In this document: positions 47,149 to 55,650 of the stretch, in pieces
Layout: each line of letters begins with the position of its first letter
How positions within the stretch are numbered: the stretch's first letter is position 1
Assembly: GCF_001941845.1 (NCBI RefSeq)
Contig: NZ_CP018870.1
Location: 3,033,501 to 3,097,500 of the forward strand
DNA length: 64,000 nucleotides
Reading direction: 5' to 3'
Origin: Streptomyces sp. TN58
GTDB taxonomy: Bacteria; Actinomycetota; Actinomycetes; Streptomycetales; Streptomycetaceae
Program-made: the position numbers and the translations under genes
The notes under the pieces: model-generated
Told to the model about the DNA's origin: nothing
Database searches by the model: none
Seen by the model: the letters and a program-made list of their open reading frames with translations, nothing else

Positions 47149-49344
47149 TCAGCGGCCCGTGGCTCGGGGCCAGAAGGCGTCCAGCCATACGAGGGTGTCC
47201 CGCATGACGTAGTGGTCGGCGTTCGGGCGGAGCGCGGAGAGCAGGAAGGAGCGGGCGCCCTCGGAGGGCACCCCGAGGACGGTGAGGCGGGGGTCGGGGG
47301 CGCCCTCGGCGCCGACGGGGTGGAAGTCCGGGGTGAGGTCGAGGCCGCCCGGCTGGAAGACCTCGCCGTCGGCGGACTCGTTGCGCCACAGCCGCACCAG
47401 GCCCCGGCCGAGGAGGTTGCGGTAGAGCGGGAGGGCGTCGAGGCGCGGGTCGAAGCCGTGCATACGGGCCTCGACCAGGACGTCGACGGGCCGGGACAGA
47501 CCGGTGTGCGGGCCGGTGACCACGGTCTTGCCCGTGGCCTCGTCGTAGCGGGCGCGTGCTCCCGGTCCGGCGCCGACGTCGACCAGTCCGCAGTCGACGA
47601 GGGCGGCCATCTTCGCCATGATCTCGGCGGCGGCGCCGTTCGCCAGCCGGTTGTGGTGGCGTACGTAGGTGCTTAGGAAGCGGCGCTGGGAGGCGGGGGT
47701 CAGGCCCGCGTGGTCCACGGCGTAGGAGATGACCTGGCGCAGGTCGCGCCACACGCCGTCGGCGGCGGCCTTGTGGGGGTTCCGCAGGTTGCCCTGCCGG
47801 GCCCACAGCTGGTCGCGGGCCATGAACGCGGCGACCGACGCGCGGAACTCCTCGGGAGAGGCGGCGGGCGGGACCGGGGAGACGGCGCGGTGCCAGTCGA
47901 AGCGGTTGCCGTGGAGGTAGGTCTCCAGGCCCCATGCGGAGTCGAGGGGGTCGGTGACCTGGCCGGGCGGAAGCGACCGGTCGACGCACCGGCGGACCCC
48001 GGCCTCGGCCGAGGGCCCGTACACGGTCCTCGTCCAGTGCAGCAGCACGTCGCGGACCGGCCAGGACACGGCGGCCTGGGCCCCGAACAGGGCGCACTTG
48101 CCGCGCAGTACGCCCTCCAGGACGTCGGCGATCTCGTCCACGGCGCGTTCCAGCGGGGCGGTCAGGGCGCCGGGTCCGCCGGCGGGCGTGCCGGTCACGA
48201 AGGCCAGGTATCCGGGGAGTGCGCGCTGGGTCAGCAGCAGCGCCGCGGCGGGGCCGAAGAGGGTGGTGTAGTGCAGGTGGGCCATCTCCAGGACGACCAG
48301 CGGCAGGAGGTCGCGTTCGAAGTCCAGCTGCCGGCGCCCGGTGCCGTCGCCGCCCGGCGGGCGGCCGACGTGGGCGCGCAGCTGGTCGACGGCCTCCCGC
48401 GTCAGGAAGGTGCCGGGGTGGTCGCCGCCGCCGTCGCTGGGCTTGTGGTTGTCGGGGCGGGCGAAGGTGAACAGCCCGGAGCCGCTGAACGCCACGACGG
48501 CGGCCGGTTCCCGGCCGGAGGGCCGGTAGACCAGGCGCGGGCCGTCCTGGTGGAAGGTGCCGCCGCGGCCCTCGGTGAGGTGCAGGATCGTGTCGATGGC
48601 GGTGAGGCCCATGCCGGCGCAGCCGACGACCGTGTCCGGTCCGCAGCTGTCGGCGTCGAGCTGCTCCTCCAGGGGGTACGGGTGCGGTACGTGGCGGGTC
48701 GCGCCGGCGGCGGCAAGGCGGTCGGCGGAGCGGTCCGGGTCGTGGTGCGAGTGGCCCGTCAGCAGGAGCACCTCGTCGGCGGTGCGGCGGTCGCCGTCGG
48801 CGGTGACGACCTCCAGGCGGTTGCCGCCGGCGGGGGCGATGTCCACGACCTCGGCGTGGTGCAGGTGGAGTTCGGCGCCGGGGTGGCGGCGCAGGTCCGC
48901 GGCGAAGGCGTCGAACATGTCGCGCAGGGCCAGCCCGTGGACGTAGCGCTTGGGCCAGTCCTCGGGGCCGAGGTCGAAGTCCGGGTCGCCGGTCTCCTCG
49001 TGGCGTCGGCGGCACCACTCGTGCAGGGTGGGGCGCTCGGCGGGCGGACGCAGCGGTCCGGCGCCGGTCACCGTCTCGTCGGCGGCGAAGCCCACCTGGG
49101 CGCCGATGCGGTTGAGGTAGCTGGTGCGTGCCTGGTCGGGTGCGTGCGCGCGGCCCGCGCCGAACGCTCCGGTGCGTTCGTAGAGGTGGACCTCCAGGCG
49201 GTGGGCCTCCCCCAGCCGGTCGATCGTCGCCGACAGCCGCTCCAGGGCGTACGTGGCCCTGGGCCCGCCACCCACCACGGCGAGCCGGTAGGGCTCGGGC
49301 GTCGCCGCGGGTGGGCCGGATGCGTCAGCTCGGGGCGTGGTCAC
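47149..49344 (-). CDS. large FAD/NAD(P)-binding protein of the phosphonate operon
   Basis: 731 residues. YRLAVVGGGPRATYALERLSATID is an FAD-binding Rossmann motif of the NAD_binding_9 family; DEVLLLTGHSHHDPD and DTVVGCAGMGLTAIDTILHLTEGRGGTFHQDGPRLVYRPSGREP follow. The C-terminal 350 residues (RRFLSTYVRHHNRLANGAAAEIMAKMAALVDCGLVDVG, VLVEARMHGFDPRLDALPLYRNLLGRGLVRLW) have no domain I recognise. GTG at 49344 is the likely start, GTG at 49350 possible. It lies 59 bases after the AEP transaminase gene and is the last gene of the left arm, so an oxidation of the aminophosphonate or its conjugate is the best guess; the reaction is unknown. Confidence 0.75.
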   Translation of the reverse strand: MTTPRADASGPPAATPEPYRLAVVGGGPRATYALERLSATIDRLGEAHRLEVHLYERTGAFGAGRAHAPDQARTSYLNRIGAQVGFAADETVTGAGPLRPPAERPTLHEWCRRRHEETGDPDFDLGPEDWPKRYVHGLALRDMFDAFAADLRRHPGAELHLHHAEVVDIAPAGGNRLEVVTADGDRRTADEVLLLTGHSHHDPDRSADRLAAAGATRHVPHPYPLEEQLDADSCGPDTVVGCAGMGLTAIDTILHLTEGRGGTFHQDGPRLVYRPSGREPAAVVAFSGSGLFTFARPDNHKPSDGGGDHPGTFLTREAVDQLRAHVGRPPGGDGTGRRQLDFERDLLPLVVLEMAHLHYTTLFGPAAALLLTQRALPGYLAFVTGTPAGGPGALTAPLERAVDEIADVLEGVLRGKCALFGAQAAVSWPVRDVLLHWTRTVYGPSAEAGVRRCVDRSLPPGQVTDPLDSAWGLETYLHGNRFDWHRAVSPVPPAASPEEFRASVAAFMARDQLWARQGNLRNPHKAAADGVWRDLRQVISYAVDHAGLTPASQRRFLSTYVRHHNRLANGAAAEIMAKMAALVDCGLVDVGAGPGARARYDEATGKTVVTGPHTGLSRPVDVLVEARMHGFDPRLDALPLYRNLLGRGLVRLWRNESADGEVFQPGGLDLTPDFHPVGAEGAPDPRLTVLGVPSEGARSFLLSALRPNADHYVMRDTLVWLDAFWPRATGR

Positions 49345-49403
49345 GGGCACCTCATTCGGGGGTCGGGAGAAGATCTGCCGGGGCGCGGCGGCCGGTCGGT
49401 CCG

Positions 49404-50519
49404 TCAGCGGCGGGCCGGCAGGATGCCGGCGAGCGCGGTGAGGAAGCGGTCGATGTCCTGCTCCGTCATCTGGCCCATCGTGGAGAGCCGGAAGAAGTCG
49501 GCCGCCAGCTGTTCCTGGGCGCTGTAGATGACGAAGCCCTCCGCGCGCAGGCCGCGGTGCAGTTCGGCGTAGCCGCAGCCGTCGGGGATGCGGACCGCGG
49601 TCAGGGAGGCGGCCCGCTGCCCGGGCGGGAGCAGGATCTCCAGGCCGAGTGCTTCCAGGCCGTCGCGCAGCCGCCGCGCGAGGGCGGTGTAGCGGGCGTG
49701 GCGGGCCTCCCAGCCCTCGGTGAGGGCCAGGTCGAGGGCGGCGTCGAAGGCGTAGAAGCCGGGGATGGCCGGGGTGAAGGCGGGGGCGTGGGCCTTCTCC
49801 TGGGCGGCGTAGTGCCGGTGCAGGTCGAGGTAGTAGCCGCGCCGGGGGTGCCCGGCCAGGGCTTCGAAGGAGGCCCGGGCGGCGCTGACGAAGCCGAGGC
49901 CGGGGGCGCCTTCGAGGCATTTGTTGGCGGAGCCGGCCAGCCAGTCGACGCCGTCGGCCGCGAGGGAGAGGCGTTCCGCGCCGATGCTGCTGACGGCGTC
50001 GACGACGACCTCGCGGCCGTGGGCGTGGGCGATCCGGGTCACGGCGGCGACGTCGTTGAGCATGCCGCTGCTGGTCTCGTGGTGGACCACGCCGACGTGG
50101 GTCAGGCCGGGGTCCGCGGCCAGGGCGCGGTCGACGGCGGCGAGGTCCACGGGGGTGGCCCAGCCCAGTTCGAGCCGGTGGGAGCGGATGCCGTGGGCGT
50201 CGGCGATGTGCCGGAACCGTTCTCCGTAGTGCCCGTTGTCGATGACCAGCAGGCCGCCGCCGTGCGGTACGGCCGAGCTGACGGCGGCCTCGACGGCGGC
50301 GGTACCGGAGCCGGTGAGGACGACGGAGGCGTGCCGGTCGTCGCCGCCCGCGGCGAGGGTGGTCTTGTGGCGGACGCGGGTGAGGAGGTCGGAGAACTCC
50401 GGCTCGCGGTGGCACATGTCGGGTCCGGCGAGCGCGGTGCGTACCCGGTCGTCGGTGATGACGGGGCCGGGGTTCATCAGGACGAGGCGCTGCGGGCGCG
50501 CCGGCGTGCTGTCGTTCAT
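49404..50519 (-). CDS. phnW: 2-aminoethylphosphonate:pyruvate-type transaminase
   Basis: 371 residues, class V aminotransferase fold. MNPGPVITDDRVRTALAGPDMCHREPEFSDLL is the PhnW N-terminal signature; VVVDAVSSIGAERL holds the PLP aspartate region and GSANKCLEGAPGLGFV the PLP lysine. PhnW interconverts phosphonoacetaldehyde and 2-aminoethylphosphonate. With PEP mutase and phosphonopyruvate decarboxylase directly upstream and overlapping, the biosynthetic direction (making AEP) is implied. ATG at 50519 overlaps the decarboxylase stop (ATGA). No phosphonatase gene (phnX) is present, which argues against a degradative role. Confidence 0.93.
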   Translation of the reverse strand: MNDSTPARPQRLVLMNPGPVITDDRVRTALAGPDMCHREPEFSDLLTRVRHKTTLAAGGDDRHASVVLTGSGTAAVEAAVSSAVPHGGGLLVIDNGHYGERFRHIADAHGIRSHRLELGWATPVDLAAVDRALAADPGLTHVGVVHHETSSGMLNDVAAVTRIAHAHGREVVVDAVSSIGAERLSLAADGVDWLAGSANKCLEGAPGLGFVSAARASFEALAGHPRRGYYLDLHRHYAAQEKAHAPAFTPAIPGFYAFDAALDLALTEGWEARHARYTALARRLRDGLEALGLEILLPPGQRAASLTAVRIPDGCGYAELHRGLRAEGFVIYSAQEQLAADFFRLSTMGQMTEQDIDRFLTALAGILPARR

Positions 50520-51640
50520 CGGGCGATCGCTTCCTTGAATCGGGCTGCCGAGGCGGGCGGGGCGAGGGCCGGGCGGCCGAGGTTCGGGTCCGATCCGGGG
50601 GCGATGCGGACGCGGACCAGGTGGGCTCCGCCGTCCTGTTGGGCGTGCAGGACGGCGGCGCGCAGGGCGTCGGCGTCGCGTACGTCGTGGGTGGCGCGGT
50701 AGCCGCAGGCGGCGGCGATCGCCGCGAAGTCGACGCCGGCGGAGGCGGTGGGCTGCCCGCCGGTGGACTCGTAGGACTCGTTGTCCAGCAGCAGGTGGCA
50801 CAGGTCGGTGCCGGAGTGGCGGCCGATGGTGGCCATGGCCTCCAGCCGCATCAGGGCCGCGCCGTCGCCGTCGAGTACGGCGACCCGGCGGTCGGGGGTG
50901 TGCAGGGCGACGCCGAGGGCCACGCTGGAGGCGCAGCCCATGGAGCCGACGACGTACAGGTTCTGCGGGCGGTCCCAGTCCCGTTCCAGTTCCCGGGCGG
51001 TCTTGCCGGTGGTGGCGACGAGCAGGGTGTCGGGGTCCATGGCGGTGACGATGTGGCCGATCGCCTCGGCCCGCCTCATCAGGGGCGGGCCGGCGGCCGG
51101 GGCTGGGGCCGCGGGGGCGGCCTGGTAGGGGGCGACGGCTCCCTTGGGCACGATGAACGCGAAGGGCAGTCCGGTGGTGTCCATGTGCTCGGCGGCCACC
51201 CCGAGGCGTTCGGCGAGGAGGGCGGGTTCGTCGGGGAGGACCTCGTTGCGCACGCCCATGGAGGTCAGCATGTCCTGGGTGATCCGGCCCATCAGCTCGT
51301 GCTGGGGTTCGTCGGGGCGGCCGGGGCGGCCGCGCCAGGTGACGAGGAGCAGGACCGGCAGGCGCAGGGTGTGGCAGAGGGAGGTCAGCGGGTTGACGGT
51401 GTTGCCGAGGCCGGAGTTCTGGAGGATGACCACCGGGCGGCGGCCGGCGAGGACGGCGCCGGCGGCCAGGGCCACCGCCTCGCCCTCGTTGGCGGCGATG
51501 ACGTACTCCTGCGGGTGCTCGGCCTCCAGGCAGGAGATGACGGGGCCGAGGAAGGAGCAGGGCACGCCGGTGAACGGGCCGTGCCCCTGCTGCCGGAGCA
51601 GTTCGACCAGGGTGCGCGCCTGGAGGGCTCCGGCGGTCAC
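50516..51640 (-). CDS. aepY: phosphonopyruvate decarboxylase
   Basis: 374 residues, ThDP-dependent. TLVELLRQQGHGPFTGVPCSFLGPVISCLE is the usual AepY/Ppd start; IAANEGEAVALAAGAVLAGRRPVVILQNSGLGNTVNPLTSL contains the ThDP-activating Glu; VLDGDGAALMRLEAMATIG...LLLDNESYESTGGQPT is the ThDP GDG-N motif. It decarboxylates phosphonopyruvate to phosphonoacetaldehyde, the irreversible step that pulls the unfavourable PEP mutase equilibrium. GTG at 51640 overlaps the mutase stop (GTGA). Confidence 0.95.
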   Translation of the reverse strand: MTAGALQARTLVELLRQQGHGPFTGVPCSFLGPVISCLEAEHPQEYVIAANEGEAVALAAGAVLAGRRPVVILQNSGLGNTVNPLTSLCHTLRLPVLLLVTWRGRPGRPDEPQHELMGRITQDMLTSMGVRNEVLPDEPALLAERLGVAAEHMDTTGLPFAFIVPKGAVAPYQAAPAAPAPAAGPPLMRRAEAIGHIVTAMDPDTLLVATTGKTARELERDWDRPQNLYVVGSMGCASSVALGVALHTPDRRVAVLDGDGAALMRLEAMATIGRHSGTDLCHLLLDNESYESTGGQPTASAGVDFAAIAAACGYRATHDVRDADALRAAVLHAQQDGGAHLVRVRIAPGSDPNLGRPALAPPASAARFKEAIAR

Positions 51641-53232
51641 TGGCCGCCCTCCCGGGTGGCGAACAGCTCGGCGGCGCGGGCGATGTCGGCCGCGGTCCGC
51701 AGCTCCAGCCAGCCGGATCCGATCTCGACCGCGCCGACCCGGTGCCCGGCGGCGAGCAGGTCGGTGAGCAGGTCCGCCAGGGTGCCCTCGGCGCCGTCGG
51801 CTCGGCGCTTCTCGGCGACCTGGCGCAGTGCGGCGAAGCCCTGGGCGGAGAAGGCCGCGGCGCCGGCGAACTCGCCGTCCGCCTCGGAGCCGGCGACGGC
51901 CAGGACCTCGCTGCCGGAGGCGCCGGTCAGGCGGCGGCCGCCGCGGGCCGTGCAGTCCAGGGTCAGCGGGAGGGCGTCGGGGCGGCGCTCGGCGCCGGGG
52001 CCGGCGGACACGTCGACGAGCACGGCGATGTCGCCGCCGGCGGCGACGAGGCGGCGCAGCGGCTCGCCCTCGACGAAGACGTCGCCGGAGATCAGGACGG
52101 TGCCGCTGAGGGCGTCGTCGTCCAGGGCGAGTACGGCGCCGGTGGCGTCGGCCTGGGCGGGCAGGACGGTGACGTCCTGCGGGGCGTGCCCGGTGTCGGC
52201 GCCCGCGGTCGCGGACACCGACTCGATGTCGGCGCGGCGCAGTGCGGCGCTCTGCTCGGCGAGCAGGCCGGCGGCCGGGGCGGTGGGCCGGCCGGGGACG
52301 ACGACGGCCCGGGCGCGGCCGGCGTACGGGGTGATGAACTCGGCCTCGTGGCGCTTCTGCAGGGGCATGCCCTGGAGGTCGAACACGGTGGACAGGGGCG
52401 CGATGCGGTCCTCGATGCCGGTGGTGCGGTCGTCCCGCAGGATCGAGGCGAAGGTCTCGGTGACGGCGGCGATGCCGGCGCGCAGGCCGTGGTTGGCGTA
52501 GATGACCATCTTGGCGCCGGCGTCGGCCAGTTCGGTGGCGGTGATGGTGTGGTAGGTGGTGGGGACGACGACCACGGGGGTGGGCAGGGTCCAGCGTTCG
52601 AGGAAGCGCAGGACCGGCTCCGGGGAGCTGCCCTTGGCGTGGATCAGTACGGCGTCCGCGCCGGCCGCCGCGTAGGCCTCGCCGCGGCGCAGTGCCTCGT
52701 CCATGCCCCAGCCCGCGATGAGGGCTTCGATGCGGGCGATGACCATGAGGTCCGGGGAGGTCTGGGCGGCCTTGGCGGCGCGCAGCTTGCCGCAGAACTC
52801 GGCGATGGAGGCCAGTTCCTGACGGCCCGGTATGAAGCTGTTGACCTTCGGGAAGCGCTTGTCCTCGATGGACACGCCGGCGATCCCGGCCGCCTCGTAG
52901 CGGCGGATCATGTTCATGACGTTGTGGGCGTTGCCGTAGCCGGCGTCGCAGTCGGCGACGACGGGGACGTCGACGGCGGCCGCCAACGAGGTCGCGGTGG
53001 CGAGGAGTTCGCTCATGGTCAGGATGTCGGTGTCGGGCACGCCCTGGGAGGCGGACACCTCCAGGCCGCTCGACCAGACGCCGTCGAAGCCGGCCCGTTC
53101 GGCGAGGCGGGCGCCGAGCGGGTTGTGCGCGCCGATGATGCGTACGGTGCCCGGGCGGGCGAAGAGGTCGCGGAGCTGCCGGGCTCCGGTCGTCCTGTGG
53201 TCCCCGCGTGCCTCTGTCGTCCCAGTAGTCAT
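51637..53232 (-). CDS. aepX: phosphoenolpyruvate mutase with degenerate nucleotidyltransferase-like C-terminal domain
   Basis: 531 residues. Residues 1-300 are a PEP mutase: ADCDAGYG (93-100) and the diagnostic EDKRFPKVNS (123-132, EDKxxxxxNS) are intact. It isomerises PEP to phosphonopyruvate, forming the C-P bond. Residues about 305-531 follow the layout of the nucleotidyltransferase domain fused to some PEP mutases (VLISGDVFVEGEPLRRL, FAGAAAFSAQGFAALRQV, LAAGHRVGAVEIGSGWLELRTAADIARAAELF), but the N-terminal glycine-rich nucleotide loop (usually LAAGxGxR) is replaced by VVVPGRPTAPAAG. The domain is therefore probably inactive as a nucleotidyltransferase. ATG at 53232 follows AGGAG; first gene of the C-P cassette. 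Confidence 0.93.
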   Translation of the reverse strand: MTTGTTEARGDHRTTGARQLRDLFARPGTVRIIGAHNPLGARLAERAGFDGVWSSGLEVSASQGVPDTDILTMSELLATATSLAAAVDVPVVADCDAGYGNAHNVMNMIRRYEAAGIAGVSIEDKRFPKVNSFIPGRQELASIAEFCGKLRAAKAAQTSPDLMVIARIEALIAGWGMDEALRRGEAYAAAGADAVLIHAKGSSPEPVLRFLERWTLPTPVVVVPTTYHTITATELADAGAKMVIYANHGLRAGIAAVTETFASILRDDRTTGIEDRIAPLSTVFDLQGMPLQKRHEAEFITPYAGRARAVVVPGRPTAPAAGLLAEQSAALRRADIESVSATAGADTGHAPQDVTVLPAQADATGAVLALDDDALSGTVLISGDVFVEGEPLRRLVAAGGDIAVLVDVSAGPGAERRPDALPLTLDCTARGGRRLTGASGSEVLAVAGSEADGEFAGAAAFSAQGFAALRQVAEKRRADGAEGTLADLLTDLLAAGHRVGAVEIGSGWLELRTAADIARAAELFATREGGQ

Positions 53233-53374
53233 GCCGATTCTCCTGTTTTCCGCATTCGTGCGTGAGGGGGCGCAGCATCATCGGGGCGGCCCACATAATG
53301 CAATTGCCGGTGATTCGAATTGGTCGGGGTGGATGGAGGGGCTGGATGTGCGGCCCGCGGCCCGCGGCCGGAGG

Positions 53375-54049
53375 TCATACGGTGACGGCCGTGAATACCA
53401 GGCCGTCGGCCACCAGCCATCGGCCGTCGAAATGCCGGACGGTACGGCCGGCCACTTCCGGGCCGTCCACGAGCAGGCGTGCGTGGAACACGCCGTCGGT
53501 GGTGGCCGGGCCCGGTTCCGGGTGGAAGCGCAGTTCCGCCTGGGTGAAGTCGAGCCAGCGCCCGGTGAGCGGGAACCACGTCTTGTAGACGGACTCCTTG
53601 GCGCTGAAGAGGACCGTGTCCCAGTGCAGGCCGGGCCTGGACCGGGCCAGGGTCCGCAGCCGGACGCGCTCGTGCGGGAGCGCCACGGCCTCCAGGACTC
53701 CCGGGGGCAGCGGGACGTGCGGTTCGGCGTCGATGCCGATGCCCGTCAGGTCGGTGGACCGGGCGGCGGCTGCCGCCCGGTAGCCGTCGCAGTGGGTGAT
53801 GGCGCCGGCCACCCCCGCGGGCCACAGCGGTTCTCCGGAGCCGCCCACGGGCAGGGGCCCGGCGGGCACTCCCAGGCGGTCCAGGGCGCGGCGGGCGCAG
53901 AGCCGTCCGGTGGCGAAGGTCCGCCGGCGCCCTTCCGAGGCGCGCGCCACGGCCGCCCGCTCCTGCGGGTGGAGGCGGGATACGGCTTCGGGTGGGTCGG
54001 TGTACTGCGCCGCGGCGGCGACGTACGCGGGCAGGATCCGCTCGATCAC
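53375..54049 (-). CDS. 4'-phosphopantetheinyl transferase, Sfp/EntD-type
   Basis: 224 residues. TGIGIDAEPHVPLPPGVLEAVALPHE and LFSAKESVYKTWFPL are the two conserved PPTase blocks with Mg-binding Asp/Glu and the catalytic Lys; RRRTFATGRLCARRALDRLG is the N-terminal motif. It converts apo-ACP to holo-ACP using CoA. GTG at 54049 overlaps the stop of the MFS gene (GTGA). In this cluster its most obvious partner is the ACP at 60687, in the opposite arm. 142 bases separate it from the PEP mutase gene, leaving room for an internal promoter. Confidence 0.92.
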   Translation of the reverse strand: MIERILPAYVAAAAQYTDPPEAVSRLHPQERAAVARASEGRRRTFATGRLCARRALDRLGVPAGPLPVGGSGEPLWPAGVAGAITHCDGYRAAAAARSTDLTGIGIDAEPHVPLPPGVLEAVALPHERVRLRTLARSRPGLHWDTVLFSAKESVYKTWFPLTGRWLDFTQAELRFHPEPGPATTDGVFHARLLVDGPEVAGRTVRHFDGRWLVADGLVFTAVTV

Positions 54050-55650
54050 TTGGTGCGCCCCCTGCCCGGGTGCTCCGCGCCCGCCCGGCCGGGGCCGGCG
54101 AACAGGCCGGCCACCGCGCCGAGGGCGGCGACCGCCGCGGTGGCGAGCAGGGCGTGCTGCATGCCCTCCAGGAACACGGTCCGGGAGATGTCCGTGAGGG
54201 CGGCGTGCGCCATGTCCACGGTCCCCGGCTCCGGCGCGAGGCCCACGGCCACCGCGCGTACGGCCGTGTCCAGGGCGCCGGGGGCGATCCGGGCGCCCTC
54301 CGCGGCGAGGGCCGCGGGCAGGGCGGAAGCGGCGTGGGCGGCGACGAGGGCGCCCGCGGTGGCGGTGCCCAGGCTGCCGCCCACCTGCATGGCCGTCTGC
54401 TGCATGCCGCCGGCGACTCCGGACAGTTCGACCGGTGCGCTGGTGATGACGAGCTTGGTGGCGCCGACCATGACCGGGCTGAAGCCGAGTCCGAGCAGCA
54501 GGAAGCACAGCGTCGTCTCCGCCGTGCCGGACTGCGCGTCGAGGCGGGACAGGGCGCACATGGCCGCCGCGGTCACCAGCAGTCCGGCGACCACCGGGGC
54601 GCGGGGCCCGGACCTGCTGATCCACATCGCGGCGAAGGGCGCGCCCACGATCATCAGCAGGGTCAGCCCCAGGACGCGGACGCCGGACTCGGCCGGGGCC
54701 AGCCCGAGCACGTTCTGCAGGTAGAAGATCAGGACGAACGGCGCGCCGAACATCACGAAGGACATGGCGAGCATGGCAAGGACGCCGACGCTGAAGCGGA
54801 CCGAGCGGAACAACCGCGGCGGTACCAGCGGGTCGGGGGTGCGTCGCTCCCACCAGGTGAAGAAGGCGCCGAGGAGCAGCGCGGCGGCCAGCAGGGCGAG
54901 GGTGCGGCCGTCGGGGCGGCCCTGGTCGGCGACCGTGGCCAGGCCTGCGACGAACAGGCACAGCGCGGCGCCCAGTACGGCCATGCCGGTCAGGTCCAGG
55001 CGGCCGGGCGGCCGTTCGGCGCGTACGTCGCGCAGGACGGTGGCGCCGAGGGCCAGGGCGATCGCGCCGAGCGGTACGTTCAGGAAGAACACCCAGCTCC
55101 ATGAGGCGTGTTCGACGAGCAGGCCGCCGACGACGGGGCCGGCCGCGGTGGACGCGGCGATGACGGCGCTGCGCACGGCGATCGGCATGTTGAGCCGCTC
55201 GGCCGGGAAGGCGGTGCGCAGCAGGCCGAGGGTGGCGGGCTGCATCAGCGCGCCGAAGACGCCCTGCAGGACGCGCAGCGTGATGACCCAGCCGAGGCTG
55301 CCGGAGGCGCCGATGGCCACCGAGGCGGCCGTGAAGCCGGCGGCGCCGACGAGGAAGACGGTGCGGTGGCCGTAGCGGTCCCCGAGCCGGCCGGCGGCGA
55401 TGAGCAGGGCGGCGACGGCGAGCAGGTAGCCGTTCGTCACCCACTGGATGCCGGTCAGGCTCGCGTCGAGGTCGGCCTGCATGGCGGGCTGGGCGACGGT
55501 GACGATGGTGCCGTCGAGCGAGACCATCATGGCCCCGACCGACAGGGTCAGCAGGGTCAGCCAGGGGTGGCCCCGTACCCCGCGGCGCGGCTGGGAGGGC
55601 GGGCCGCCCTGCCCCTCCGCGGCCGCGGTGTGTCCGGTCGCCCTGCTCAT
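54046..55650 (-). CDS. MFS exporter, DHA2 family, of the biosynthetic cluster
   Basis: 534 residues with about 14 membrane segments. VGAMMVSLDGTIVTVAQPAMQADLDAS is the TM1 motif, LIAAGRLGDRYGHRTVFLVGAAG the A-motif, and AAGPVVGGLLVEHASWSWVFFLNVPLG the motif C region. It likely exports the final product and provides self-protection. ATG at 55650 overlaps the desaturase-family gene stop (ATGA), and its own stop overlaps the PPTase start, so the three are translationally coupled. Confidence 0.92.
   Translation of the reverse strand: MSRATGHTAAAEGQGGPPSQPRRGVRGHPWLTLLTLSVGAMMVSLDGTIVTVAQPAMQADLDASLTGIQWVTNGYLLAVAALLIAAGRLGDRYGHRTVFLVGAAGFTAASVAIGASGSLGWVITLRVLQGVFGALMQPATLGLLRTAFPAERLNMPIAVRSAVIAASTAAGPVVGGLLVEHASWSWVFFLNVPLGAIALALGATVLRDVRAERPPGRLDLTGMAVLGAALCLFVAGLATVADQGRPDGRTLALLAAALLLGAFFTWWERRTPDPLVPPRLFRSVRFSVGVLAMLAMSFVMFGAPFVLIFYLQNVLGLAPAESGVRVLGLTLLMIVGAPFAAMWISRSGPRAPVVAGLLVTAAAMCALSRLDAQSGTAETTLCFLLLGLGFSPVMVGATKLVITSAPVELSGVAGGMQQTAMQVGGSLGTATAGALVAAHAASALPAALAAEGARIAPGALDTAVRAVAVGLAPEPGTVDMAHAALTDISRTVFLEGMQHALLATAAVAALGAVAGLFAGPGRAGAEHPGRGRTK

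Noticed and set aside
51742..53265. 507-residue plus-strand frame opposite the PEP mutase gene
   Set aside because: Gly/Val/Ala/Asp-rich shadow; EDKxxxxxNS and the operon structure show the minus strand is coding.
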